Source: Sphingobacterium puteale
GTDB taxonomy: Bacteria > Bacteroidota > Bacteroidia > Sphingobacteriales > Sphingobacteriaceae
Direction: 5' to 3'
NCBI RefSeq assembly: GCF_003627955.1
Contig: NZ_RBWS01000014.1
Span: 149,016 to 213,015 of the forward strand
DNA length: 64,000 nucleotides
Notes under the pieces: generated by a model
The model's database searches: none
What the model saw: the letters and a program-made list of their open reading frames with translations, nothing else
What the model was told of the DNA's origin: nothing
Made by a program: the position numbers and the translations under genes
Part shown: in pieces, positions 28,157 through 36,921 of the stretch
Numbering within the stretch: the first letter of the stretch is position 1
Layout of the letters: each line of letters starts with the position of its first letter

Positions 28157-29506
28157 TTAATCAATAAATCCCTTTGGAATTGCCTTCATTGACACAAAAT
28201 CGTCACTTGAGTTATTAGAATCCTCCAGTATTCTTCTTCCATTGATAATCTCTTTTGTTTTCCTAATAACTGAATTTGAGGAACGCGCACCTCCGTCTAC
28301 AGCGATAGATCCAGCATCGATTTTTGCCGTAAATCGTTTCGGATATTGTGTAGAGGTTGAGGACTGAATTTCCACGCCATCCAAAATATTAGCTATTGGA
28401 ATTTGGAGATAATCTGTGCCCAAATTTTCCCGTCCATCAGCATATGGCGGCATATAGCCCTTCCAGCTGATTACCGGTCCCATGTTCTGATCACGGAAAA
28501 TGATCCAGCTTCGTTGGCCCGCTTGGTTCATAATCATGTCAGCACCATTACCCCGGTTGATCAGGCTTATATTGGGAACATTTGGATTATCGATGTCAGA
28601 TGCCAAAGGTTTGGTACTTCCAAGATAGGGTACATAATAAGCTTCAAAATCTGCCTTGCTAAGGTCAATGGTGAGGCTCGGGTTCTTTACGGAGATCGCG
28701 ACCCCGTCAGCTCCTATATAGGGCGACTGATGGTTAGCTGCTGTTGAGGCGACAACAATACTCTCGCCCGGCAGAATCGGATATTCTTTTCCACTGCCTG
28801 GAAGCTGTATGATCAAATGAGCGTAGACATAATCACTGTTGGCATCAATATCCTGTGGCATACGATACGACTTACTCCAATCATACTGTCCACTATTGGG
28901 CTGGTATACATAGGTCGTACTTGCATTTGTAGTACCAAAAGCTTCGGCTATATAGAGACTGTCTGCATAGCGGACCTCATCGGAATTGTTATATATTTCG
29001 ATAAATTGATCCCTAAAACTAGCGCCTTGATTGGCGTCTGAACCTGCGTAATAAATCTGTTTGATAACCAGGCCCTCCTCATTACTATTACCGGTCAGGA
29101 GAGAAAGATCCCAATGTGTCTCCGCCGACCCTTTTACGACTTCGATCCGGCGTATCACCGAACTAAAAGTGACCTCATTGTCTTCATGCTGCCCTGTTAA
29201 CTGGTTGAATTCTGCAGCACTGAATTTTTTCACGACCTGAACATTATACGTATTAGGCGCCAGATCCACGAACTCAATTACACCATTTTCATCAGATTTT
29301 ACCGTCAACAACAGTTTGCCTTTCAAGGTATAAAGATTTAAAATAATATCATCCAACGGTAATTTATTGGCATAGGTTTCACTTTCGTAAGACGTACTCA
29401 ACGAGATGTCTACCGATCCATTTTCGGCATAGCTATCTTTTTGACAACCGCTAAAAAGATAGCTGGAGCCAAAGATTAAAAGTATAAGTTTAATGATGAT
29501 TTTCAT
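28157..29506 (-). CDS. DUF4876-type lipoprotein
   Basis: A lipoprotein of about 449 residues (lipobox S-Y-L-F-S-G-C-Q-K from the start at 29506). The first 120 residues look like a carboxypeptidase-regulatory-type beta-sandwich (L-K-G-K-L-L-L-T-V-K-S-D-E-N-G). The middle, with I-K-Q-I-Y-Y-A-G-S and F-I-E-I-Y-N-N-S-D-E, resembles a lamin-tail-like fold. It fits the DUF4876 pattern. The gene lies four bases downstream of the TonB-receptor gene and is probably a surface lipoprotein that works with it, in the way SusD works with SusC, though the sequence is unrelated to SusD. Confidence 0.75.
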   Translation of the reverse strand: MKIIIKLILLIFGSSYLFSGCQKDSYAENGSVDISLSTSYESETYANKLPLDDIILNLYTLKGKLLLTVKSDENGVIEFVDLAPNTYNVQVVKKFSAAEFNQLTGQHEDNEVTFSSVIRRIEVVKGSAETHWDLSLLTGNSNEEGLVIKQIYYAGSDANQGASFRDQFIEIYNNSDEVRYADSLYIAEAFGTTNASTTYVYQPNSGQYDWSKSYRMPQDIDANSDYVYAHLIIQLPGSGKEYPILPGESIVVASTAANHQSPYIGADGVAISVKNPSLTIDLSKADFEAYYVPYLGSTKPLASDIDNPNVPNISLINRGNGADMIMNQAGQRSWIIFRDQNMGPVISWKGYMPPYADGRENLGTDYLQIPIANILDGVEIQSSTSTQYPKRFTAKIDAGSIAVDGGARSSNSVIRKTKEIINGRRILEDSNNSSDDFVSMKAIPKGFID

Positions 29507-29510
29507 GGCA

Positions 29511-32500
29511 TTATAATTTAAGTCTGAGTTGCGCACCATAAGTCGGTTTACCATTCGGAATGATCATGGAATTATCAGAACGTTTGTACTGCGGACGATA
29601 ATTAAATACGTTATAGACATGGAAAGCCAAGCTTAGCCGTTTGCTGATTTCCTTCGATACATTTAAGTGGAAATTTGTATAGACAGCAGGCTGGTTCTGA
29701 TTATTGATTTCTTCTATTGGCCTTAGTGTATGGGCATAATTGACATTGTCGCGATCAAAATTGACTATGGCATGATAGGTTCCATCCTGCGTATAATAAC
29801 CGATAGGAATACCGTCGGACGCATCGGTATCCGTTTTATTCATGAGGTTAAGTTCGGTCGTGAAATTGATCAACAGTTTAGCCTTAGGAATATGCGTACT
29901 TGAAGTAATTGCCGCATTGCTTACCGTAGTCGTCCTGCGCTGTGTGGGATATATTGCAGATTCTGCACGATTGGGATTGTCCGTGTTATTCGTAAATGTC
30001 GCCATGTTCTGCAAGGGTCTATAGGTTGATTGGGTCAATCCAGCCCTTAGATTAAATGAGGTAGCGATCGCCATCCATTTTGGGGTAGATAGCATGAATT
30101 CGATCCCCTGCGTTCTTTTGTCGCCAGCATTCATAAATTCATAGCGCGATAGCCTATATTGTTTTCTCCCCTCAATAATATAGGGCACTTCCGCATTGGG
30201 ATCCGGATTATCGTCGTATTTGTCCAGCAGGATTTTCTCAAAACTGTTAACAGTAACGACATCTCTGTAATTCCTTTTATGATAAAGGTTCATCCCCAAT
30301 TTAAAATCTTTATATTCATAGGTGGCTGAAAATTCAAGCTGTTCGGACAACGAAGGCTTAAGCTTGCTGTTATCCGGTGTAAATTTATCTACATACATTA
30401 GGTAGAGACTATTTGCCTCATCGACACTTCCCCCATTAAAGGCGGTATGCTGAAATAAGGGAATCTCATAAAATACCGGTCCTGGATACAATTGCGCCAA
30501 GGCGGGGGCCTTGCTGGCCCAGCCATACGCTACCCCCACTGTCAGCGCTGGGGTAATGGCATAGTTAATATTCGTACGTGGTGAAAATGTAAGATATTTT
30601 TCAAATTTGTCCAACCGTGTACCAATACGTACGTTCAGGTCACGCTCAGCAATTTTCGCCGTAAAAAGGTCCTCCGCATAAAATCCCAGCTGTTTTTGTC
30701 CATGAATACGGGAGACATCATAATAGCGTTCTTTGCGAAGATCAGCATTTGCTGCGATGGTATTATTGCGTGGTCTGGATGGGTCCACAATCTGTCCTTT
30801 TCCTATATTTTTTGAGTAATTGAAAAATGACCCAAAATTCACTTGATGCAGTAGAACGCCCGTCTGAAATGTGCCCGTCAGATCCAGGCGTACCGTTAAA
30901 TCGATGGGCTTACCCTCAATATTGGTTACAGCTTGATAGATCCCGCTTGCATATTGGCCTTGATGAATGCCTGTTTCGGTGGCATCTGAGTAGATAATAT
31001 AAGTACCGTTGACGTCCTGTTCCTTGTATGTATTCTGATAAGTTTCGCTATAACGGACATTCAACCCGATATTGGAAAGAAAACCTCGGTCAATCCGATA
31101 ATTGGCGCGGCTTCCGATAGCGAAATTATATGATTTGAAGCGCATGACCGCAGCCGTTGGATCATCGCTATCACGACGGACTTTATCCATGTTGCGGCCA
31201 TAATCTAAGGATAAAGTATTGGTGAAAGCTTTTTCTTTTCCGGCGAAAGTGCTCCACATGATATTTCCGCCAACACGATCGTAGGATTTCATCTTATCCC
31301 TGTTGTCTTCAAAGGAGCGCGTGAAATTTCCACCAACAGTGATCGCACCAAACTTACGGGTATCAATACCTTTACTAATTCCGTAAACGGTTGCATTATC
31401 ACGGAGTTGAACATTAAAATTGAGCGGAGTTTTTCCTGCAATACGATTGATGATAATCGCACCATTTGTCATATCCCCATACTTCACCGAAGGTACGCCG
31501 GCAGCAATTTCTATACTTTCGATATTGTCTGTGGCAATCTGGCGGAGATCGATACCTCCAAAAGTATAGTCGCCAGTATAATTATCCGTGGCGGCATCAC
31601 TGCCACTAAGCGCAGATATCTTGCCACTGACATAGGAATTACCCATACCGTAGATTCCCGCATTTAAGGTCTGCATATTGGCGTTGTTGGACAATGCGAT
31701 ACCATCCATAATCAGCGCTACACCAAAAGAATTATTGAGTGCAAATGGATCTTTGTTGGAAAAAGAATTTGTGCCCAATGTTGCGCTTCTCAAATTAGCT
31801 TGCTGGACCTGTTGTAAAGAGGGCGCGGCAATCTTTTGTCCAGGAATAAGGCTCAATAAGTCATTAATACTTAATGCACCCGACTGTTCGATCACTTCGC
31901 GGTTGATATAAAGTGAGCTGTTGCTTTCCAGTCGTCTGTTAATGCGGGGAGTGACGGCTATTTCTTCCAGGCCCACACTCAACGTTGGTAATGTGATGTC
32001 GGCAATAGTATTATTTGCTCCATTTAAAACAGTTGTCATGGAGGATCCTTGTCTTCCGATCATGGAAAACTGCAAATTTGCGGACTTCAGCCGATGGGCC
32101 TGAAACTGGAATTTAAAAGAGCCATTATTATCCGTAAAATAATACTGGTTAAGTTCTTTAAGATGCACGGTTACCAATGGTATTCCTTTTCCATTCTCAT
32201 CGACAACTCTACCTGATAAAACAGCCCAGGAAGTCTTACTGATCAGAATATTCTTACCTGAGACCTGCAATTTGAGATAAGTCAACTGTTCCAGCTGATT
32301 TAAAACCTGCGGAAGGGCTCCATTTACCTCGATATTGATACGACGCTCCACATTGATCTGAGACTCGTCATAGAGAAAACTGTAACCCGATTTTTCTTCG
32401 ATCTGCTTCAGAACAGACCTCAGTGGTTGATTTTTGCTTTCAATCTTCAGTTGTTGCGCGTCCACGGCTAAGACCTGAAAAGAAAGAAGTACACCAAGAA

Positions 32501-32534
32501 GCAGGGCTCTTCTATGGATGGATTTAGAAGACAT
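29511..32534 (-). CDS. STN-domain TonB-dependent receptor
   Basis: This 1007-residue outer-membrane receptor has a signal peptide, an STN (secretin/TonB short N-terminal) domain at about 30-100 (L-R-S-V-L-K-Q-I-E-E-K-S-G-Y-S-F-L-Y), a carboxypeptidase-regulatory-like domain to about 190, a plug (L-I-P-G-Q-K ... D-I-E-S-I-E-I-A-A-G-V-P-S-V-K-Y-G-D) and a barrel ending L-R-L-K-L. The STN domain is the part that signals to FecR-type anti-sigma factors, and the FecR gene lies 12 bases upstream. The plug lacks the classic SusC M-E-E-V-V-V-I-G-Y-G string. The ligand is not known; metal chelates or heme are the usual ligands of such regulated receptors. Confidence 0.92.
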   Translation of the reverse strand: MSSKSIHRRALLLGVLLSFQVLAVDAQQLKIESKNQPLRSVLKQIEEKSGYSFLYDESQINVERRINIEVNGALPQVLNQLEQLTYLKLQVSGKNILISKTSWAVLSGRVVDENGKGIPLVTVHLKELNQYYFTDNNGSFKFQFQAHRLKSANLQFSMIGRQGSSMTTVLNGANNTIADITLPTLSVGLEEIAVTPRINRRLESNSSLYINREVIEQSGALSINDLLSLIPGQKIAAPSLQQVQQANLRSATLGTNSFSNKDPFALNNSFGVALIMDGIALSNNANMQTLNAGIYGMGNSYVSGKISALSGSDAATDNYTGDYTFGGIDLRQIATDNIESIEIAAGVPSVKYGDMTNGAIIINRIAGKTPLNFNVQLRDNATVYGISKGIDTRKFGAITVGGNFTRSFEDNRDKMKSYDRVGGNIMWSTFAGKEKAFTNTLSLDYGRNMDKVRRDSDDPTAAVMRFKSYNFAIGSRANYRIDRGFLSNIGLNVRYSETYQNTYKEQDVNGTYIIYSDATETGIHQGQYASGIYQAVTNIEGKPIDLTVRLDLTGTFQTGVLLHQVNFGSFFNYSKNIGKGQIVDPSRPRNNTIAANADLRKERYYDVSRIHGQKQLGFYAEDLFTAKIAERDLNVRIGTRLDKFEKYLTFSPRTNINYAITPALTVGVAYGWASKAPALAQLYPGPVFYEIPLFQHTAFNGGSVDEANSLYLMYVDKFTPDNSKLKPSLSEQLEFSATYEYKDFKLGMNLYHKRNYRDVVTVNSFEKILLDKYDDNPDPNAEVPYIIEGRKQYRLSRYEFMNAGDKRTQGIEFMLSTPKWMAIATSFNLRAGLTQSTYRPLQNMATFTNNTDNPNRAESAIYPTQRRTTTVSNAAITSSTHIPKAKLLINFTTELNLMNKTDTDASDGIPIGYYTQDGTYHAIVNFDRDNVNYAHTLRPIEEINNQNQPAVYTNFHLNVSKEISKRLSLAFHVYNVFNYRPQYKRSDNSMIIPNGKPTYGAQLRLKL

Positions 32535-32546
32535 AGATATATGATG

Positions 32547-33539
32547 TTATTTTTTGCGAACGATAAGTGTATTGGATTCGATGCTGAACCGATAGCCTGT
32601 TGTCAAGGAAAGCTTTTCAAGCACCATTTCCAACGGCTCATGCCCTATGGTCCCCGAATACATCAGTTCGATATCCGGCCGGTCGGGCACGATGATACCA
32701 TATTTTCGGTTTAGCTGTCGGGCTATTTCTTGGTAAGTAGCCTTCTCAAAATGCAGGACACCCGCCATAATTTCCTTTTCTTTAGCTGCTTCAAATGATT
32801 CAACACTAAAGATCGCTTTGTTTTTATGATACACAATTGCCTGCCCCGGAATGAGCTGTAGTCTCTTTGTTCCGTTTGAAACTTCTACTTTTCCAGTAAA
32901 CAATGCTATTTTTGACAGTTTATCGTTTTCAAAGGCGTGTACATTAAAAGAAGTTCCCAACACTTTGATTTCAAGTTCACCTGTTTGAATAATAAAAGGC
33001 TTATGGGCGTTATGTGCGACCTCAAAATAGCCTTCACCATTGAGGCTTACGACCCGTTTATCGCCATTGAAATTCTTCGGATATCGCAGTGTAGACGTTG
33101 GGCCGAGCTTCACTTTGGTACTATCGCTCAAAAGGACATTCATATACTTACCGGTCGGTACCAATTGGCTAACAAATTCAGTTTGAGCGGCATTTTCCGC
33201 TAGCGGCAACTGTTGTTTTAAGAACAGAAAACCCATGGATACGAATAGGAGACTCGCAGCGGTATAGCCAATCCACCTGTAACTCCGTAAACGATGTACG
33301 GGAGTGTCATTTTTATGGATAAAGGCCTGAAGTCGGGCACGTTCCTCCGCTATCTCGGCCCGGCTTGGACCAGTCTGCATCAATTCGACTAATCCTTTCG
33401 CATCTTCTACAAGCTGCCGGTGCTGTGGATTTGCATCAACCCATTGTTTCCAATATTCCATATCCTCAAGCCTGGCTTGCAGACAATAATTGATAAAGGA
33501 TTCATCACAGATCAGTTTTTCCAAAGTAGGTTGTTCCAT
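32547..33539 (-). CDS. FecR-family anti-sigma factor
   Basis: 330 residues: a short cytoplasmic domain with W-K-Q-W-V-D-A-N-P-Q-H, one transmembrane helix near 90-107, then the periplasmic FecR domain with the typical K-V-K-L-G-P-T-S-T-L-R-Y-P-K-N-F and G-E-G-Y-F-E-V-A-H-N-A-H-K-P-F. The C-terminal part (F-E-K-A-T-Y-Q-E-I-A-R-Q-L-N-R-K-Y-G) is the domain that contacts the receptor's STN. It holds the sigma factor encoded upstream until the receptor is loaded. Confidence 0.95.
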   Translation of the reverse strand: MEQPTLEKLICDESFINYCLQARLEDMEYWKQWVDANPQHRQLVEDAKGLVELMQTGPSRAEIAEERARLQAFIHKNDTPVHRLRSYRWIGYTAASLLFVSMGFLFLKQQLPLAENAAQTEFVSQLVPTGKYMNVLLSDSTKVKLGPTSTLRYPKNFNGDKRVVSLNGEGYFEVAHNAHKPFIIQTGELEIKVLGTSFNVHAFENDKLSKIALFTGKVEVSNGTKRLQLIPGQAIVYHKNKAIFSVESFEAAKEKEIMAGVLHFEKATYQEIARQLNRKYGIIVPDRPDIELMYSGTIGHEPLEMVLEKLSLTTGYRFSIESNTLIVRKK

Positions 33540-33594
33540 TGCTCGATATTGCGTTTATATAATAGTGCAGTAAAGGCTCTTTTTTTACCTATTT

Positions 33595-34155
33595 TTATTT
33601 GGAAAAATTTAAAACAACAACAATAATAACTGATAGTGAGCCTTTTAATTTTTTGATCGCTTCATAAACAACGTTATAAACTGTTCTCAGTGCAGCATTT
33701 TCCATGTCCGCGATTTCCTCATAACTCTTATTATGAAAAAACTTTAGCTCAATATAGCGCTGCTGTTTTTTCGTCAGGTTGTCCATTGCAGCGCGCAGCG
33801 CCTGATCTCGTTCCAATGTTTCTTCAATTGCGATTTTTTGCGATTCGATCGAATCTTCCGTCGGTGTGTGCAACAGGTCTTCCAGTGGTATTTTTTGGTA
33901 AGCACGCTGTTTGTAGATCACGCGTTTTAGCCATACAAAAAGGTAATATTTTGGATCTGTAGTTAGTATGGGTAATTTTTCCCGTTTTTCCCATAGGTCA
34001 CAGAATACGATATGGATGGATTCTTTTACAATTTCACGGTCAGCATTAATTTTCAATCCGTAGCGGAACAGGGCTGTATATAACGAGTCGTATAAGGCCA
34101 AAAAACTGTTGCTATCGCCGGTTTTAATCGAGTTCCATGTTTGTATTGCATCCAA
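33595..34155 (-). CDS. ECF RNA polymerase sigma factor (FecI-like)
   Basis: This 186-residue ECF sigma factor has a region 2 (A-L-F-R-Y-G-L-K-I ... L-F-V-W-L-K-R-V-I-Y-K) and a region 4 with K-K-Q-Q-R-Y-I-E-L-K-F-F-H-N-K-S-Y-E-E-I-A-D. It is the first gene of a leftward set: sigma, FecR (55-base gap), TonB receptor, DUF4876-type, DUF6850-type, di-heme peroxidase. It is expected to drive the receptor operon in response to the receptor's ligand. Confidence 0.95.
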   Translation of the reverse strand: MDAIQTWNSIKTGDSNSFLALYDSLYTALFRYGLKINADREIVKESIHIVFCDLWEKREKLPILTTDPKYYLFVWLKRVIYKQRAYQKIPLEDLLHTPTEDSIESQKIAIEETLERDQALRAAMDNLTKKQQRYIELKFFHNKSYEEIADMENAALRTVYNVVYEAIKKLKGSLSVIIVVVLNFSK

Positions 34156-34371
34156 GTGCGCAAAATAAATAATTATTTAGATCTATTCCAAATAATATTA
34201 ACCTTTAATACTCCATCTTTTTCACCTCGAATATGACCTCTCCAAAAGAACTGGATTATTCAAAAGACACCGTCACTACCCAACGATTCATAAATCTCAT
34301 CTTGCGAATTGTAATTCCATTCATAAACAAACACAAACCTCTGTATATTTAAAATTAAATTAAAGATAACT

Positions 34372-34635
34372 ATGTTGAGCAAATACCAATTCAGTAAAAA
34401 TCCACTGCATTATATTTATGCCCTGATCTGGTTGGCTGTGTTCGCTACTTTTGCTTTTTATCTTTCCACAGGGGAGATGTTCAGGCCGGAAAACGGCAAG
34501 ATCCATATTGTAGCAATTCTTATCGCTTGGGTTGCGCAATATCTTGGTCTCACACTGACATGCCTGATCATCCTATTTTTGGGAGTATACAAAGCATTGC
34601 GAACTGTTTTAGACAAGAAAGAAATTGAATCTTAA
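34372..34635 (+). CDS. Small two-helix membrane protein (intact copy)
   Basis: This 87-residue protein has two hydrophobic stretches (about 12-29 and 42-70) linked by G-E-M-F-R-P-E-N-G-K-I-H, with a charged tail (R-T-V-L-D-K-K-E-I-E-S). I do not recognise a named family. It is divergent from the sigma-factor gene. Two damaged relatives occur in this window (about 25.3 and 59.0 kb), so the gene has been duplicated. Their similarity is highest in the second half, where the 59-kb copy keeps most residues. Confidence 0.65.
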   Translation: MLSKYQFSKNPLHYIYALIWLAVFATFAFYLSTGEMFRPENGKIHIVAILIAWVAQYLGLTLTCLIILFLGVYKALRTVLDKKEIES

Positions 34636-34694
34636 TTAGTTGATACGCGTGATCAAAAATACTAAAGGCAAACTTTCTCTTCAGCAAGTCACCG

Positions 34695-34708
34695 TTACCA
34701 TTTGGTAA
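34695..34708 (+). repeat. Perfect 6-base inverted repeat TTACCA-TT-TGGTAA
   Basis: A small exact palindrome lies 60 bases after the small membrane protein gene. There is no clear T-run after it, so it may be an operator rather than a terminator; it could also be chance in A+T-rich DNA. The surrounding 34636-35598 stretch has no recognisable gene. Confidence 0.3.
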
Positions 34709-35339
34709 GACATACGGTCATTAAATTTTTTTGTGATTATTTGCGTTCCCGTTTTTTTAAAAATATGATTAGTGAAATCAAATTGATGATTTAACCCTTT
34801 AAAGAAAGTGTTTTAATTAATAGGTGTATTGTAAAAAAATACTTTAGAAAACTCAGTATTTAGAAGAAGCTGGATCGAATAGATTTATTATGCCCATAGG
34901 TCAATAGATCGATAAAACCAACGAACGCTATTGACATGATTGTTAAAGCTGAGAGATATCATGCAACTTAGCGAAAGAAAAAAATCTACATGGCTTTGCA
35001 TCAATAGTTAACACACAATACCAGTTATACTAATTAGAAATTTACACATCAAAAATTCTGATAAAAATCCCTTTGTAAATCCATCAGATAATACTAACGC
35101 CATTTATACAGCAGATTTTTAAGAATTTTAACCAAAATAAATCCAAAAACTCTCGTTTCCAAAGTGAAAATAAACCAAAAACCTTTAAAACAACAATACA
35201 AATCAATTTTTAATCATTTTTATACATAAAAAAATTTTTTTTATCACAAAAAAAGCATTTATCACTTATAAATAACAGAAAAACAAGCATAAAAACAAAA
35301 AATAAAATAACAAAAACATGTTTTATACAATATTATTAT

Positions 35340-35347
35340 TAAATTTG
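35340..35347 (+). promoter_or_regulatory. Possible -7 element TAAATTTG upstream of narK
   Basis: It matches the Bacteroidota -7 consensus TAnnTTTG exactly, about 250 bases upstream of narK. No good TTG was seen at -33, and A+T-rich DNA gives such matches by chance. If real, the transcript would carry the inverted repeats at 35367-35427 in its leader. Confidence 0.25.
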
Positions 35348-35366
35348 ATATAAATAATTACATAAT

Positions 35367-35394
35367 AACATGATAAATATCATATTATTATGTT
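35367..35394 (+). repeat. Imperfect inverted repeat AACATGATAA-N8-TTATTATGTT
   Basis: Ten-base arms with one mismatch around an 8-base spacer lie about 205 bases upstream of narK in a very A+T-rich region. It directly abuts a second inverted repeat. It could be the site of a dimeric regulator such as a Crp/Fnr-type protein, or a leader hairpin; function is inferred. Confidence 0.4.
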
Positions 35395-35427
35395 AAATGG
35401 TGAGTTTTTTTTTAAAAAAAACCATTT
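35395..35427 (+). repeat. Inverted repeat AAATGGT...ACCATTT with inner T/A tract
   Basis: Seven-base perfect arms enclose GAG plus a run of nine T followed by a run of A, so the inner part can pair as well. It starts at the very next base after the previous repeat. It may be a hairpin in the narK leader. Confidence 0.4.
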
Positions 35428-35598
35428 ATCCTAGACAAAAAAAAAAGATAACACACCATGTTTTTATTAAAAAAATAAGATAAAAACATTTTTATAGAAT
35501 TTATTTCAACAAAAACCAACTATACACAAATAAAAAAAACAATAAAAATGAAAATTTAGCTAATTATTTCAATCATCAACCCATAAACTTATTAAATC

Positions 35599-36903
35599 AT
35601 GAACCTACAAGATCAACCTCTTAACAAGCTCCGTATCTTTTCTTTTAAGGGGGTACAGATGCGTACCTTTCACATCACATGGATCACCTTTTTCTTTTGT
35701 TTCTTTGGCTGGTTTGGTATTGCCCCACTTATGCCACTGGTGCGAGAGGAACTCGGATTGACTAAAAATGAAATCGGAAATATCATTATTGCATCTGTTT
35801 CAGCAACCATTATCGCACGATTATTTGTCGGGAAGATGTGTGATACACTGGGGCCACGGATTTCATACACAATCCTCTTAGTTGCAGGCTCCATCCCTGT
35901 TTTACTAATTGGATTAAGTAATAGTTACGAGTCATTTTTGTTATTCCGTTTTTTCATCGGTATTATCGGTGCATCTTTTGTGATTACGCAATTTCACACG
36001 TCAATGATGTTTGCGCCCAACATTATTGGTACGGCAAATGCTGTTACGGGAGGCTGGGGCAATCTTGGCGGCGGGGTCACCAACCTGGTGATGCCGCTTA
36101 TTGCTGCAGCGTTCGTTGGCATGGGCTTCGTTAGTCAATCTGATTCTTGGCGGATTGCCATGGTTGTTCCGGGTACTATCCTACTCATTATGGCATATAT
36201 CTATTATAAGTACACACAAGATACACCACAAGGTAATTTCAATAAACTATCCGCAGGTCAGGCAACAAACAAAAAGAAAAATGGTTCTTTTTTGCTCGCA
36301 TTAAAGGACTATCGCGTCTGGATCCTCACACTCGCCTATGCAGCTTGTTTCGGAATAGAGATCACAGTAGACAACGTCGCTGCTACATTCTTCATGGATC
36401 GTTTTGATACAGGGATTATCTTGGCTGGAGCTCTGGCTAGTATCTTTGGCGGCATGAACCTATTCGCCCGTGCACTTGGCGGAATCGTAAGTGATAAAGT
36501 AGGACGGAGTTACGGTATTAAAGGTAAAGGCTTGATTTTGGGCATACTGTTGCTTCTTGAAGGAATTGGTATCAGCCTGTTCGCCACTTCCAATACCTTA
36601 CTTCTTGCTATAATTACGATGTTGCTCTTTGCACTCTTCCTTAAGATGGCGAACGGCTGTACGTATGGTATAGTTCCATTCATTAACAAGGATAACATTG
36701 GCAGTGTGAGTGGAATCGTCGGTGCCGGAGGAAATATAGGAGCCATGTTAGTCGGATTTCTTTTCAAATCTGAAACGCTTAGTTACGCTGATGCTTTTAA
36801 GTACATTGGTATCGGTGTTTTTGTCATAGGCCTCACTGTCCTCTTCGTTCGCTTTCACCCCCGAACTGAAACTGTCGTTCAGAATGTGTCATTAGAAGTA
36901 TAA
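35599..36903 (+). CDS. narK: NarK/NasA-type nitrate/nitrite transporter (MFS)
   Basis: This 434-residue major-facilitator protein has about twelve membrane helices. Nitrate-porter marks are present: W-F-G-I-A-P-L-M-P-L early on, the nitrate signatures G-G-W-G-N-L-G-G-G-V near residue 150 and G-A-G-G-N-I-G-A-M near 375, and conserved Arg in the helices (I-A-R-L-F-V-G). It brings nitrate in for the reductase encoded 18 bases downstream. An internal Met at residue 21 is a possible alternative start. A long A+T-rich leader precedes it. Confidence 0.93.
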   Translation: MNLQDQPLNKLRIFSFKGVQMRTFHITWITFFFCFFGWFGIAPLMPLVREELGLTKNEIGNIIIASVSATIIARLFVGKMCDTLGPRISYTILLVAGSIPVLLIGLSNSYESFLLFRFFIGIIGASFVITQFHTSMMFAPNIIGTANAVTGGWGNLGGGVTNLVMPLIAAAFVGMGFVSQSDSWRIAMVVPGTILLIMAYIYYKYTQDTPQGNFNKLSAGQATNKKKNGSFLLALKDYRVWILTLAYAACFGIEITVDNVAATFFMDRFDTGIILAGALASIFGGMNLFARALGGIVSDKVGRSYGIKGKGLILGILLLLEGIGISLFATSNTLLLAIITMLLFALFLKMANGCTYGIVPFINKDNIGSVSGIVGAGGNIGAMLVGFLFKSETLSYADAFKYIGIGVFVIGLTVLFVRFHPRTETVVQNVSLEV

Positions 36904-36921
36904 AATTAGCATCCTTCCCCT

